Source: Cepaea nemoralis
Lineage: Eukaryota; Mollusca; Gastropoda; Stylommatophora; Helicidae
Length of the DNA stretch: 64,000 nt
Direction of reading: 5' to 3'
NCBI GenBank assembly: GCA_014155875.1
Contig: JACEFZ010013534.1
Coordinates: 186,001 to 250,000 of the forward strand
Below are positions 37,241 to 48,475 of this stretch, one piece after another. The number at the start of each line of letters is the position of its first letter. Position 1 is the first letter of the stretch. The position numbers and the translations under genes were made by a program. The notes under the pieces were generated by a model that saw only the letters and a program-made list of their open reading frames with translations, ran no database searches and was not told the origin of the DNA.

Positions 37241-37692
37241 GGATTTGGCATACAGAAGGACAGATTCTTTTATTGCTAGGGTGGGAATAGATGTGGTTCA
37301 GTACCTAATAACTGGATTTGCAGCACATAATGTTCAGCTGACTGCTGTAATGAGCCGGTCTTGTAGACGTTGCATTACGTCACCCCCTCGAAAGGTTAAC
37401 TGGATAAATACCTTGAGTTTAGGGACTTTAGGTTCGTCTAGTTTTGGTTTCGGCTGTTGGCAGTGGCGCTTTATAAATCCCAGTGGAGCACCCATTTATG
37501 TGTAATATATTCTTCAGAGTTTTAAATTCCTCAATCAGTGTGTCCTGGGTGTATATCTTCCTAGCACGGTCAAACAGGGGACATACTAAGCCCCGTTTGT
37601 ACTAGACAGGCAGGTGTGAAGCTCTGAAATTTTAAGTATTGGCCAGTCAATGGTTCTTCGCGATACACCTATCTTTGAATTGTGCCGTCTGC

Positions 37693-37950
37693 TCAACGTC
37701 TCATTAGAATATCTAAGAACGGCAACGCTTCGTTGTGTTCGTGTTCCATAGATAGAGAGGTGTTTTTATGCATCATGTTCATTATGGCATGGAACGATGA
37801 TGTTTGTAGCTCGTCTGTGGTGATAACTAATATATCGTCCACATAACGACGGTACAAGACCAAGTTTTTAATGTCTGAGGATCTCTTTTCTTCTAAATGT
37901 GCCATGGAGATGTCCGCTAGAATAGGACCAACAGGACTCCCCGTGGCCAC
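37693..37950 (-). pseudogene. Penelope-like RT core fragment
   Basis: This 85-codon frame carries RT block B (GSPVGPILADISM), the catalytic block C (RYVDDILVI) and the block D-E region ending FLDILMRR. It keeps both catalytic aspartates of block C. The neighbouring parts are in other frames. Confidence 0.85.
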
Positions 37951-38221
37951 TCCCTCAATTTGGCTGTATGACTTTAAAAAAAAAAGAAGAAAATTGAATA
38001 GTATGTTGGAGGTACATAGTAATAATAGCCTCTCCAGAAAAGATGTTGGTATGCCTAGTTACAGTTGTGTGTCTTTAATGTGTTAACTTATTATTTTAAC
38101 TGTCTCATCTATTGGAACGTTGGTGAATAGGGAGGCTATATTCATGGATGCCACGTGTTTCTTATTGATGTCCATCGTATCCAATAATTCCACCAATTCG
38201 AATGTATCTGTCACGAGATCG

Positions 38222-39850
38222 CCATGAGTTAACCAGATAATAATACCGACGTTTGCTTGGCGTATATTTTTTAGGCCACAACAGTCTTACTAACAGAGTA
38301 AACACAGCTGCACGGGTTACATCGGGTCAGCACATATACACATTTGGTGGTGAGTGAGAATGAATGGATACACCGCGTTGGCAGTTTATAAACATTTAGA
38401 ATCACATAGCCTTGCCCGGCTCAGTACATGGAACAGCCCTGTCTGTCAGTTATAGTTCCGGACATCAGGCGAAATGGCTGCTGGGATTGTCACCACTGAA
38501 CAGAAGATTGACAGTTTATCAACAGGTCGGAAGTGCCCGACTAGGGAGAAAACAGTGCATCTGTCAAGTCTTAGTTCCGGAACATCAAGAAGATTGACGG
38601 CTGGTTACTGGCAACTGTGTTGGGAGTATACAGGAACTCTCTAGATTGTTTTGGATGTCTAACCAGTGATGACAAATCTAACATTGAGGGAGCCAGAGGG
38701 GGGATGGATCCCTGACAGGGGATGATCTGCCAATGTGCCACCTGTGTGGGGGCATAAAGGATAACGTCACGTGGCCAACTTTGGTAGTTTGCCATATAAA
38801 CCCGAGTTGGGGCCAACTAGGGGGACTTGGAAATGTGGCTCTAGTCGGAGTGAAATGGCACTGCAGTGCTTAGTGGAAATAATATCTACCGTGTGTTAAT
38901 TAGTGACTTAATTTTACACGTGCCTATCATGGCAGATGTAGATACGATTGATAGGACTGCAGTAGTGCCATTTAAGGTTCCCTACCAGATCCAAGGAAAC
39001 TCAACAAGTTTTTGGGAAAGAATCAAATCCCATTCGGAAGAACACCAGTTCAACAATCAATAAAGTTGCATACAGAACGTAACTAAAGCTAGAAGGAAGT
39101 TGATTCACCAAAGAGGGTGATGATTACTGATGCACCACACAGCATCAGACAGTAGTAACTAACCGAGAACATTAATTATAACAGTTACCTAGTGTGATAT
39201 AATCTCGTGTAATAGAACACAAGACATGATACTTGAGGCTAGATAGACACGAGTGAGGATCCAGTACATTAACAATTAACATTAGTAACTGTGTACACAC
39301 TACAAAGGACTTGTACATTTTGTTTAAGAACGATAGGAACGGACATTGTGTAGGGTGCAACCGGTCCATGATTAACTGTTAATACCACCGGTGTCTATTT
39401 CGGATGATCATGAAATTGGATTACCAGAGGTCTACAGAGGCAAAGCAGTATCCGGCAAGATGGTTTCGGCACTGGGTGAGATGTACATGTTCTGACGTAA
39501 CGTGCTGTGGTCTATCCTTGCTGGGATTAGCTGACTGGGTTGTGGTCTGAGAGTCCGATTCTACACACTTTATAGAACACGTCACACATTTTCTTCACAT
39601 ACACGTCTCATATACGTTACACTTTTCTTTTAATAAATTATCGTTATTAATTTTTAGAAGCAAGAGTTGTTGAGTATGTTGCGTTGGGGAAGTATGAGAA
39701 GGGGGCATAGTACGACAGTGAGAGAGTGATAGGAAAAGGTGTCCATAGGCTGATGGAGTGTGTTGGACGGAAGCTGGTGGATTCTCCAGAATATTGAGAG
39801 GAAAAAAAATATTATAATGTGAGTGTCGACTCTCTTCACTCCAGGGACGA
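38222..39850. mobile_element. Unclassified 1.6-kb insertion in the Penelope-like RT
   Basis: The RT reads up to about 39850 and resumes at about 38222, so the DNA between was inserted. Its right end (39595-39862) is the inverse of 43200-43490. It has no long conserved frame. It may be a solo LTR. I could not find convincing duplicated target bases. Confidence 0.5.
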
Positions 39851-39862
39851 CACTGTAAAGGA
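39595..39862 (-). repeat. Dispersed repeat R3, copy 1
   Basis: Read on the minus strand it aligns with 43200-43490: gtgtcgtccctggagtgaag, ccaccag, caacatactcaacaactc, gcttctaaaaattaataac. It is probably the terminal part of an LTR or similar element. Confidence 0.72.
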
Positions 39863-40449
39863 GGACACGACAGTATCTCTGAGTATTTTTGGATCGAAAG
39901 ACTGTTGTACTGGCTTTAAAATTTTAGCTAACCATCTCGCCATCCGGTGTTGTACAGTGATAACCATGGACAGGATAGGTCTTAACGGGATTCCGGCCTG
40001 GTGAAGTTAGGGTAGACCGTACATTTGAGGAGTTTGGAGCCACGCAGTGTGAGAGTTTTGGCAGTGGCCTCACTGATGAGTCCCTCATTTACAAGTGACT
40101 GGATCTCTTTTCTCATGTTTGCATCTAAGTCCACCGACTTGTTTATTTTTTGATCCAACTGATTTTAGATTCATCTGGTAGTATCTCATACATTTTACTC
40201 TTGTAGTCTGACATGTCCATCAATAATGCACCACTCCCTTTGTCAGGTTTCCGTATTACGAGGGTTTTGTTAGCCTTCAATGCTTTTAATGCAGTAAGGT
40301 GTTCATTGGTCAGCGGACATGTCTGTTTAGTGGGTGTTGTGCGACGCTGGTGTTCTAAATCTACCAGTTTGGCCCTCAGCCACCCGACCGACTCAGCAGA
40401 AGTAGATAATAACTTAGAGACTTGATGAAACAACATTTCAAACTGTCAT

Positions 40450-40790
40450 TATGATGGTCATCACCATCAAGTGCCTTGCCGACTGACGTTATCGATCATA
40501 CTCCTCTAGATCTTGGGATCTCCAACGGCGTGTATCAATTCTTGCCCTGAATCTCTTCCCTGCCTTGATACAAAATTGTCTATCTCTCTTCTACACATCG
40601 TTTCAGTTGTCACAACATGTTCTAGTTTGTGACTTCCTGCTCATTATGCGCCCCAAAAAAATGAAGACTGTCTGTTTCTGATGTTTGTGATTAGTTGTCT
40701 TTGCAACTTTGTCTCCATCAAAATGTCAAGATTAGTAATTTTGGCTGTTCAATGAATTTTCAACGTTTTTCTATACTTCCACATACCCAA
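40450..40790 (-). pseudogene. LINE 3' fragment
   Basis: The minus strand reads EVYRKTLKIH, TAKITNLDILMETKLQRQL and RNRQSSFFWGA. This is the C-terminal region of the 31530-33787 LINE family, with stops. Its 3' side ends in gatgatgacc-type sequence. Confidence 0.62.
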
Positions 40791-40914
40791 ATCCCCTAGG
40801 GATATTTTCGGAGATTATGAGTTTACAATAGATGATAGTGTTCGTGCCAGTCAGGATGGAATCAAATCATGAAAGCATAGAGAATTCCTTTTCACGAATT
40901 CTGCCGTATTCTGT

Positions 40915-41135
40915 ATCTGGCGCTAAACTCATATATTTACGAACAATCGGTACTCAGTGGGTGATGTGGTCATCATCACGCCGGTCATCCATTCATCCCA
41001 GGGCATCTCCTGGTTCATACGTTATAGGCTGGGTTCTTCACCTGGGAGTTGTAGTCAAGTAAAAGATAAAATAACCGCCTCGATGTGGATTCCAGCAGGT
41101 GAGTGTGCTAGCTGCTGCTCCACCGAGGCTCCTAA
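40915..41135 (-). repeat. SINE family 1 (copy g)
   Basis: On the minus strand it has the head ctagcacactcacctgctggaatccac and the body agaacccagcctataacg, gaaccaggag and accacatcacccactgagtac. Confidence 0.65.
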
Positions 41136-41169
41136 TCAGGTCATTACAGTCGCACGTCATTTGTATGAC

Positions 41170-41270
41170 GTTGCGATTAATCCCAGGTTGATTTTCTAGG
41201 CAAATGTACTTTCAGTAGCTTGCCATTGCTTTCTAAAAGAAAATTCAACGCTTAAATCCAATGCAAATGT
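41170..41270 (-). repeat. SINE family 2, partial (copy 2)
   Basis: The minus strand carries gaaagcaatggcaagctact, agtacatttgcctagaaaat and gattaatcgcaacg, the family-2 body and tail. It adjoins copy g of family 1. Confidence 0.6.
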
Positions 41271-41501
41271 AGGGGTCGCATCGCGTAACTCGCCATCGGT
41301 GAACTGGAAGTTTAAGAGCGAGAGTTCTCATCCTTTTGACCACGTTGTCGTCTATGAAGTCATTTTTATTTGCATATCCTATTTACAGGAACCGGTCTCC
41401 TTGGCTTAGGTCTTTCTCCGTAATCCCGACTCTCGTGAGTAACGTGATGTGCGCGAGAAACGGTAGCGAAAGATCGACAGATAGATAAAAAGAAGAAGTT
41501 C

Positions 41502-41583
41502 ATAAGAGGAAGAAGAAGAAGAAGACGAAGAAGAAGAAGAAGAAGGAGGAGGAGAAGAAGAAGAAGAAGAAGAAGAAGAAGAG
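41502..41583. repeat. (GAA)n microsatellite
   Basis: About 80 bases of GAA/GGA repeats lie in the gene 2 intron, which reads as TTC in the sense of gene 2. Confidence 0.95.
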
Positions 41584-42089
41584 AACAATGAAATCTAATG
41601 GCACACAGTGATATGAACTTACAGCCTCTACATCGCCTCTCTTAGCAAACAAGTCTACTTCAAGATATATTCTAAAACAGGTAACGTCACTAGCCGGGGG
41701 TATGACCCACCTGGAAACACTGTAACACAAAGGCTAGCATGTTTCTATGAGGCCTAGGTGGTCATGTGTCCGAATCATCTGTCGTAGCGAGATGAACAAA
41801 AAAAAAATAGACCAGTACTCCGAGGTTGACTGGCCCCTCCCGTCTTGTTAGAGGGTAATTTGTAAAATGGTATACTTATACCTCTCCATCGCACAAAGCC
41901 TGGGCTGAATTTAGAAAGCATGTGTTGCCCATGATCCCTCTGTGGGCCTTTCCTAGTTTACTCCTGAGGAAAGGTAACACCAATTCGTCTGGAACAAGTC
42001 AAGCTGCAGAAGCTGCCGGATTAGCAAAGTAATGCTCTATCTCCCTGATCGTTTGCCGACCAAGGCTTTGTCCTGGTCTATCCTGCCAT

Positions 42090-42300
42090 GACATTTAGTG
42101 GTTAGGTTGCATTTTCTCGGGTGGTTGATCCAGTCTAAACTGGGTACCAGAAAATGTACCGGGAAGAAAAGCGGCCGAGGTGATACTATTCACATGATAC
42201 TTTGAGTGTGATTGGTTAAAAATATACGGGGCGTGCGCCCTATACCGAATATGTCTAATGACCAGGACAAGAGTCCTTGACCTCCTAACATACACCAGGT
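42090..42300 (+). repeat. SINE family 1 body (copy h)
   Basis: It has gttgatccagtctaaactgg, gtaccagaaaatg, gaagaaaagcggccg and gtgattggttaaaa. The tRNA-like head is missing. Confidence 0.65.
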
Positions 42301-42599
42301 CCACCACATGGGTGGGGGGGGGGCGTCGTAGTGTTGTGGCTAGAAGCTCACCCGTTTCTATTGTCTGGTGTATCCACGGATCTCTGCTTCACTCCTTTTC
42401 TAACTATGAGTGTCGATCAATACCCATGCATGTATTTCTCATGATGTCTCAATAGCCTCAAGTGTTCCCCAGCAAAGAATGTAACCGAATACTACCAGCT
42501 TCCCATGAAAGGCTCCCAGTGCACCATATTCAGTCACAGAAAACTTCGTATCTAGCATCATCTTGGCATAAACAAGTGCTTACTTTCACTTCTCCTTTT

Positions 42600-42890
42600 T
42601 CTACTTTATCTTCTTCTCCTCCCAGTTGAAACATAGGCTCTCAAACAACTCACAACACTCCGTTCTATTGTTTTCTATCGTTTGCAATAACCGCCCCTCC
42701 ACTCACCCCATGTCATCCCCATATTATTCAGCTCTGTCTCTAATAACTTCTCAATTTGTTTATAGGACTCTCTTTTCCTTTGCCCCATGGGTTCCAGAAA
42801 AAGGGCCTTCTAGTTATACTATTATTAGGTTGTCTCAAAGTGTGTCAACGGCAATACTTTTTCTTCGCATCTTAATTTGTTTCAGTGTAT
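42600..42890. repeat. Dispersed repeat R2, copy 2
   Basis: It aligns with 34560-34800 (see there), with shared gttgaaacatagg...ctc, gggttccagaaaaagggcc and ctagttatactatta. Confidence 0.5.
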
Positions 42891-43199
42891 CTAGTTTTCT
42901 CCCTAAGCTTCGCAATCATACCATTTTAGTCCCTCTGTGATGTGCATGCTCAATTTCAAGAACGTTTGCAGTTGGTTATTTATTGCATTCTTCTTTAAAC
43001 TATCAGTTTATCGTCTCATTGTTATGTTACTAGTACTGAAATACACATATTTGTATTCCCAGTGCTACAGACTTCACGCACTGTGTGAAACCACGCTATG
43101 TCATTAATGGAGGCGACTGTAGTTCTCATGCTGGTATCCGATTTCAAGGAAGGTGAAGCCTCTTTGGTAGTTTACTTCTCCATCCATTATCGTGGTTCC

Positions 43200-43490
43200 T
43201 ATTATAGTGTCGTCTCTGGAGTGAGGGGAATCAACACCCATATTATTTTTAACCCAATATCATTATTCTGGACAATCCACCAGATTCCATCCACAAAACT
43301 CCCTCAGTCAATGGATACCTCTTTCTCTCTCACTCACCACTGGATCGTGCCCCCTCTCACACTTCCCCAAAACAACATACTCAACAACTCTAGCTTCTAA
43401 AAATTAATAACAAATAATTTAATGAAGCAAGGTGTTTGTATGTGAGAAGTGTATGTGAGAAGTGTATGTGTAGAATGTGTGTCGTATACT
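43200..43490 (+). repeat. Dispersed repeat R3, copy 2
   Basis: It is homologous to the inverse of 39595-39862. It runs up to the left LTR of element D. Confidence 0.72.
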
Positions 43491-43511
43491 ATAGTGTATC
43501 TGTAGAATCAG

Positions 43512-45134
43512 ACCAGCAGATCAAGAGCCAAGTCAGATCATCATAGCAATGGCTACACCACAGCAGGTTAGCAGCACACAAAGACCTCACCAAACGATGT
43601 GTCTCTCCTGCCAGACGTTGACTTCCTCCGGTAGCTACTTGATAATCCAGATACATGATCATCAGAAATAGATATAGTCTAACGCTGATCATGGATCGGT
43701 CCCACACAGTATAACTAAAGGTCCCTATAGTTCTGATATGTACCAATCCCTGTACCGTGAAAATATGTATCACTGTCACTGGTAACACACTTGTTCCTTT
43801 CTATTGTTCTAGATTGTCCCAATCACAAAGTTACAGATTACCATTCCACTGAAATCTACTACTCTATGAGAACGCTACGTTCAGTGTTCCTTTTTAATCC
43901 CTAGTGTTCATTTGATATGTGGTGTAAAAACCGAACATCACCCAACCTGGGTGAACCCTATCACAAAGGAATCGTTTATATGTTTTTTCCAACCGAGCCA
44001 GGTTCTTGTAGACCCTCCTGATTATGGGCCTAGCGTAAACACTGTTGAATAAACTTTCTTCTCTGAATTTATCCATATTCTTAACACACTGACTGTTCAT
44101 CTTGTGTTCTTCCTAACCGGAGTAGAACTTAATCATAACCGGCGTGGAACTTCCTCAGTAACTGGCGGGAACCTGTTAAAGAGAGAACACACCTGGTGAG
44201 AGCAACTAGTACACTGACTCCTACTAGATGAGTGTAGGCCTACGGCCTCGCTCAGATATTTATCAGCGAACTAAACTCTGTCATGGGCAGAGGAGCTCAT
44301 CACCTCGGTCCGAATTAGGATAAGACAAGGAAAAGACCAATAGACAGAGTGCAGAACCCCAGTAGGAACCCCACTGGATGATCCTACCATTGGACATTTC
44401 CCCTATCTCCTCAACCCATCCTCAATCTCTCCAAATATCACCCCACTACACTATTCTCAACTAGCAGAGCCAATTACCATATCACCTAGCTAGTTTTTAA
44501 CAATGCGACTGCCTACAGTCGCCTGACACTCTTTAACTAGCCTAACCACAACGCAACACACTACGTTCAAGTCCTAACTCTAACTATCACCAGCCTATCT
44601 ACACATAATTATACCTAAATACTATCTATGGATTACCTTATGTAACACTGGCCCTTATTCTTGCATCGAATCTACACCTTGCCATGAAAAGCACATGTTC
44701 ATTAACTTTAATTAATCCCGAACACGGTAGATTCTCTCCGAATTAAACTAGCCAGTTAAACACGTCAGCCTAGGCCCACTCCCTTGTTCACATTAGCTGC
44801 AACAAGTTTTTTTTCGCAACAGTCTTGGATTGTCCTAGTGACGTCCTTTGATGTCGACCCAGGTGGTCCTAAGGGCACACAATCGGTTTCCAACCTCAAA
44901 AGAATATTTGTCTCCCTCTTGTTCAACCAACGCAAAAGTCTTCTCCCTTTCATCTTGTGAGTTGGGCAATTCAACATGCCGACAATTTTCTGTCTTGTGG
45001 GGAACCCTCAAAGACTGGCAATTTTACTGTGATCCGACTTGAATTTTTCTGTACTGGTAACAAACAATTGCAGCTGTGAAAGCAAACTGTCTCTGTAATT
45101 TTATCATCTTATCGTTAACTCACAGTGATTCCGC
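43512..45134 (-). repeat. 3' LTR of element D
   Basis: This 1.62-kb repeat aligns with 49071-50689 throughout, with scattered substitutions and small indels (a few percent by eye). Confidence 0.9.
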
Positions 45135-45184
45135 TTAAGAGAGTAGTCCATCTCACTCTGTTCCACTGTAAGTTCGATCCAGAT

Positions 45185-45411
45185 GATTTATTCCTCCTCA
45201 TCAGGAGCTGGGTGTCTGGACAGAACATCCGCTCACAACATTTTCCTTCCCAGGTGTATACTCCACTGTAAAATTGTAGGGTTGAAGTAACAACGACCAC
45301 CGCATCAAACGGGCAGTTGAGCTTCTGAGAAGTAGCCAGGAACATCAAGGGCTGATGATCCGACTGGACCCGAAACTGAACTCCATACAAATAAGGCTGG
45401 AATTTTTGCAC
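45185..45411 (-). pseudogene. RNase H C-terminal part of element D, frameshifted
   Basis: It continues the pol frame after a shift near 45430: FQPYLYGVQFRVQSDHQPLM, then a second shift and DVLSRHPAPDEEE with a stop. This marks the end of pol just inside the 3' LTR. Confidence 0.78.
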
Positions 45412-48044
45412 GGCCCATACGAGAGGACAACATGTCTCTCGACGGTCGAATAATTCCTCTCAGCCTGGAGAAGTGTCTTGCTTGCGTATGCTACAGGTTT
45501 CAAAACCGAAGCATCGTCTTTCCCTTCCTGTAACAAGGCTGCCCCAATTCCAATCCCACTCGCATCCGTTCTCAACACAAATGGCTTGAAAAGGTCAGAT
45601 AGCTGTAACACAGGTTTGCTGATCAAGGCCTCCTTCAACTGACTGTAGGCACTCTCGCATTCCGGTGTCCAAATGATTTGGTCCGGGAATCCCTTTTTCA
45701 AGGTTTCTGTTAATGGAGCTCCCAGTTCAGTGAAATGCGGGATAAATTTGTGGTAAAACCCACACAACGAGAGCAAGGATCGCACATCCTTCTTCGTTTT
45801 TGGCCTTGGAGCACTTCTGATTTTTTCTAGGTTCTTTTCCTCTGGAACAATTTGTCCTGGAGTGATTGTGTGACCCAGAAATTCCAGAGTCTGGTAACCA
45901 ATCATGCACTTGGTTGGACGAGCTGTAAGCCTTGCTTCCTTGAGTTTATTGAAAACTCTCTCCAAGGATTGCAGATGGTCATCCAAGCTGTCACTGGAAA
46001 TAAGTATATCATCCATGAATGAGATAATGGACGGATCCTGTAAGGGATCTAATAAGGTCCTCATCATGCGAGTAAACACACTAGGTGCATTACTGAGTCC
46101 AAAGGGCATGACCTTGAATTCGTAGTGTCCGCTGGGTGTATTGAAAGCCAGCAGGGGTCGAACCTCTGGTTTGACCGGTATCTGATAATACCCCCGACTC
46201 AGATCCACCTTTGAGAAGTACCTAGCCTTGTGCAGCCTAGCGAATAACTGCGTAGGATTCGGCAAAGGTTCCACCTGAAATTGAGTATGACTGTTCAAGA
46301 GTCGATAGTCGATACACAACCGGTGTTCTCCACTTGGTTTGCGTAACAAAACCACCCCCGCATTGTATGGGGATGTGGATGGCGTAATCACGTCATCCTC
46401 CAGCAATTTCTGTATTTCCTCCTCCAGGGCCTTTTCTTTAGAGAATGGCACTGTGTAAACCTTTTGGCGAACAGGCTCCTGTGTGGTCAAAGTCATCTCG
46501 AACTCAACCAACCTCGTTCGTCCTGGTTTATCAGTCAGTATCTCCTTATGAGACTCAAGAACCTGGGCAATCTTTTCCCTCTCCTGGGAAGTCAGATCAG
46601 GGTTCACCTGCATATCCACGTAGGTTTTCTGGTGTACCAAGGGATATTCCCTGCCCTCGTTGGTTCCCACCTCAGTCTCCACTGCAACTGCCATTGCCAT
46701 GAGATGGGCTGCTTTGTCTCCGGGTCTCTCCTCGTACTTCCGCAGGAGATTGATATGGAAAATCTTCGACTTTCCCCGGATCCGGATCTGATAGTTGGTT
46801 CTGGATATCACCCTTTCCACGGGAAATGGTCCTTGCCAACCTATCTCCAGTTTGTTGTTTCCCGTTGGGAGTAGCAACAAGACTTTGTCTCCCACCTCTA
46901 GAGATCTGTCCTTAGACCTACGGTTGTAGAAAGCCGCATGTCTTTTTCTGGCCTTTTTCAAGTTTTGAGTCGCCAGAGTCCATCCCTTGTGAAGTTTTTC
47001 TTTCAGTTCCTCCACGTATTTATACGAGGAGATAACTTTTTCTGACGTCCTCTCCTCAGTCCAACTCCTCAACATGGCTTCCAACGGTCCCTTGATTGGA
47101 CGACCAAACAGCAAGGTAGCGGGTGGTAGTCCAGTTGAGCCATGAGGTACTTCCCGATAGGCAAAAAGTGCGGCTGGGATATATTCATCCCACCTATCAG
47201 GTTTTTCCTGTGCCAGTTTCCGGAGCATTGTCATCAACGTGCCGTTGAAACGCTCTACTTGTCCATTGGCTTGAGGGTGGTAAGGGCTGGTATGTATATG
47301 GTTAGAGTGGAACACTCTAAATACCTCCTCCATGAGTTTCCCACAAAACTGGGACCCATTGTCCGTAAGAATTTGATCAGGGAAGAATAATCTGGCAAAG
47401 GCCTCCATCAGTGCGTCCGCCACTCGTTTCGAGTCAATCGTGCTCAACGGTATGGCTTCACCCCACATTGTACAGCAATCCATCATTGTGAGTATATACA
47501 CGTCCCTCTTCCTAGTCCTAGGAAGTGGACCCACGATATCGATGGCTACCCTCTCGAAAGGAGAGTTCATGATGGGCATCTCACCAAAGACCACCGGTGC
47601 TGTCCAGTGTTTCGGTGCCACCCTCTGGCACTCAGGGCATGACTTCACATACCGACGCACATCCTCTGTCATTCCCGGCCAATAGTAATGGCAGGAAATT
47701 CGCTGCATGGTGGCGGCAATACCCATATGCCCACTAAAGGAGATGGTATGCCCCATATGAAGAATTTGGGAACGGTGAGCCTTCGGGACCACCAACTGAC
47801 CGTATAGGTTGTCTCCCCTTCCGGCTCTCGTGTAGAGTATCCTATTCTTCATGTAGTACTGCCCCCGTCCTGGTGGATCAGCACTTCTCTGCAGCTTCTT
47901 GTAGCAAGGACGTAATGTTGCATCCTCACTCTGGGCAGTTCGTAGCTCCCCCGGCAGTGGGTTAGTCACAATTGCTTCTGCCTTTTCCATTCTCGTCTGA
48001 GAGCGAGTCTGTATTGCTCCCATATGGATTGGCTCCCTGGGCAT
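45345..48044 (-). CDS. Element D pol: integrase - reverse transcriptase - RNase H (899 codons)
   Basis: The frame begins near a Q-T-R-S-Q linker after protease. The integrase zinc domain has H99, H106, C136 and C139. The catalytic core has D169 (AIDIVGP), D228 (LTDNG) and E264 (NGQVERFNG), with the standard 35-residue D-E spacing. A GPF module is at 405-407 (WQGPF). RT follows: LCIDYRLLN (about 576), block A VDLSRGYYQIPV with D614, MPFGLSNAPSVF (about 646), and block C FMDDILI with D678/D679. RNase H starts at about 820 (LRTDASG, D827). After residue 870 the frame shifts, and RNase H continues in other frames through QPYLYGVQFRVQSDHQPL to LSRHPAPDEEE near 45190. It would integrate and copy the element; the catalytic residues are all present. 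Confidence 0.93.
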   Translation of the reverse strand: MPREPIHMGAIQTRSQTRMEKAEAIVTNPLPGELRTAQSEDATLRPCYKKLQRSADPPGRGQYYMKNRILYTRAGRGDNLYGQLVVPKAHRSQILHMGHTISFSGHMGIAATMQRISCHYYWPGMTEDVRRYVKSCPECQRVAPKHWTAPVVFGEMPIMNSPFERVAIDIVGPLPRTRKRDVYILTMMDCCTMWGEAIPLSTIDSKRVADALMEAFARLFFPDQILTDNGSQFCGKLMEEVFRVFHSNHIHTSPYHPQANGQVERFNGTLMTMLRKLAQEKPDRWDEYIPAALFAYREVPHGSTGLPPATLLFGRPIKGPLEAMLRSWTEERTSEKVISSYKYVEELKEKLHKGWTLATQNLKKARKRHAAFYNRRSKDRSLEVGDKVLLLLPTGNNKLEIGWQGPFPVERVISRTNYQIRIRGKSKIFHINLLRKYEERPGDKAAHLMAMAVAVETEVGTNEGREYPLVHQKTYVDMQVNPDLTSQEREKIAQVLESHKEILTDKPGRTRLVEFEMTLTTQEPVRQKVYTVPFSKEKALEEEIQKLLEDDVITPSTSPYNAGVVLLRKPSGEHRLCIDYRLLNSHTQFQVEPLPNPTQLFARLHKARYFSKVDLSRGYYQIPVKPEVRPLLAFNTPSGHYEFKVMPFGLSNAPSVFTRMMRTLLDPLQDPSIISFMDDILISSDSLDDHLQSLERVFNKLKEARLTARPTKCMIGYQTLEFLGHTITPGQIVPEEKNLEKIRSAPRPKTKKDVRSLLSLCGFYHKFIPHFTELGAPLTETLKKGFPDQIIWTPECESAYSQLKEALISKPVLQLSDLFKPFVLRTDASGIGIGAALLQEGKDDASVLKPVAYASKTLLQAERNYSTVERHVVLSYGPCKNSSLICMEFSFGSSRIISP

Positions 48045-48382
48045 TCCCAGAAAGACAAACCGGCAACCGAGGATGACGGAAAAATGGGATCGGTCAATAC
48101 AGCGGCCTTAATTGTGCCGGTGACATATCTTGACAGAATCTCCACTTTAGCAATGGGCAACTTCATGGCTACAGCACTCTTCTGTGCAGGCTATATGTCC
48201 ATGGTCTCACCTGCGAATTGTTCTGGGTGTACCAGATCCGCAGAAATCACGGCCTCCCCGTCCAGTCCAGTGTCGTATAGACACTCAACTTGTCGACCGT
48301 TAACCTCTATCAATTCCACTACAGGTGGTTTATCCTGGTCTGGAGTCTCTTCCTCGGCCTCGACCTGTTCGGTGCGCTCCAC
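47966..48382 (-). pseudogene. Element D protease (retropepsin), frameshifted
   Basis: The frame 48382-48191 has VNGRQVECLYDTGLDGEAVI with the catalytic D-T-G. A stop at 48190 and a frame change lead to the second half (KLPIAKVEILSRYVTGTIKA) at 48166-47966. The segment then runs toward the pol start. The protease lies directly upstream of integrase. Confidence 0.78.
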
Positions 48383-48475
48383 CTTAGGTTTCCCTGGGCA
48401 CAGGGCGAAATGAGAATCTCCTGACTTTCCCCTGCAGTCAATAGCATTGTGCGTGTTTGACCTGCAGTGGTTGCA

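Larger units (their letters stand above)
36891..40436 (-). mobile_element. Penelope-like element (RT plus GIY-YIG endonuclease), degenerate
   Basis: On the minus strand, in order: an N-terminal RT segment (40436-40143, with VIRKPDKGSGALLMD), YPNFTRPE at about 40000, a 1.6-kb interruption, SLFTNVPIDETVKII (about 38100), GSPVGPILADISMAHLEE and YRRYVDDILVI with the catalytic Asp pair (37950-37693), and FLDILMRR. A GIY-YIG-type segment follows (YIGRTGRQLNSRVVEH at about 37200, then HVLETGHVIDRDRAF and KFAEAIMI) and a stop at 36891. RT followed by GIY-YIG defines Penelope-like elements. Stops and frameshifts show decay, and the block A aspartate appears lost (MNIASLFTN where FDVVSLFTN is usual). 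Confidence 0.86.

Noticed and set aside
38866..39063. A 65-codon frame with ordinary composition as a host exon
   Set aside because: It has no splice signals or homology that I can see. It lies inside the insertion that splits the Penelope-like element.
46445..48413. Several plus-strand frames of 80-136 codons opposite the element D pol
   Set aside because: They are antisense shadows of the intact integrase-RT frame.
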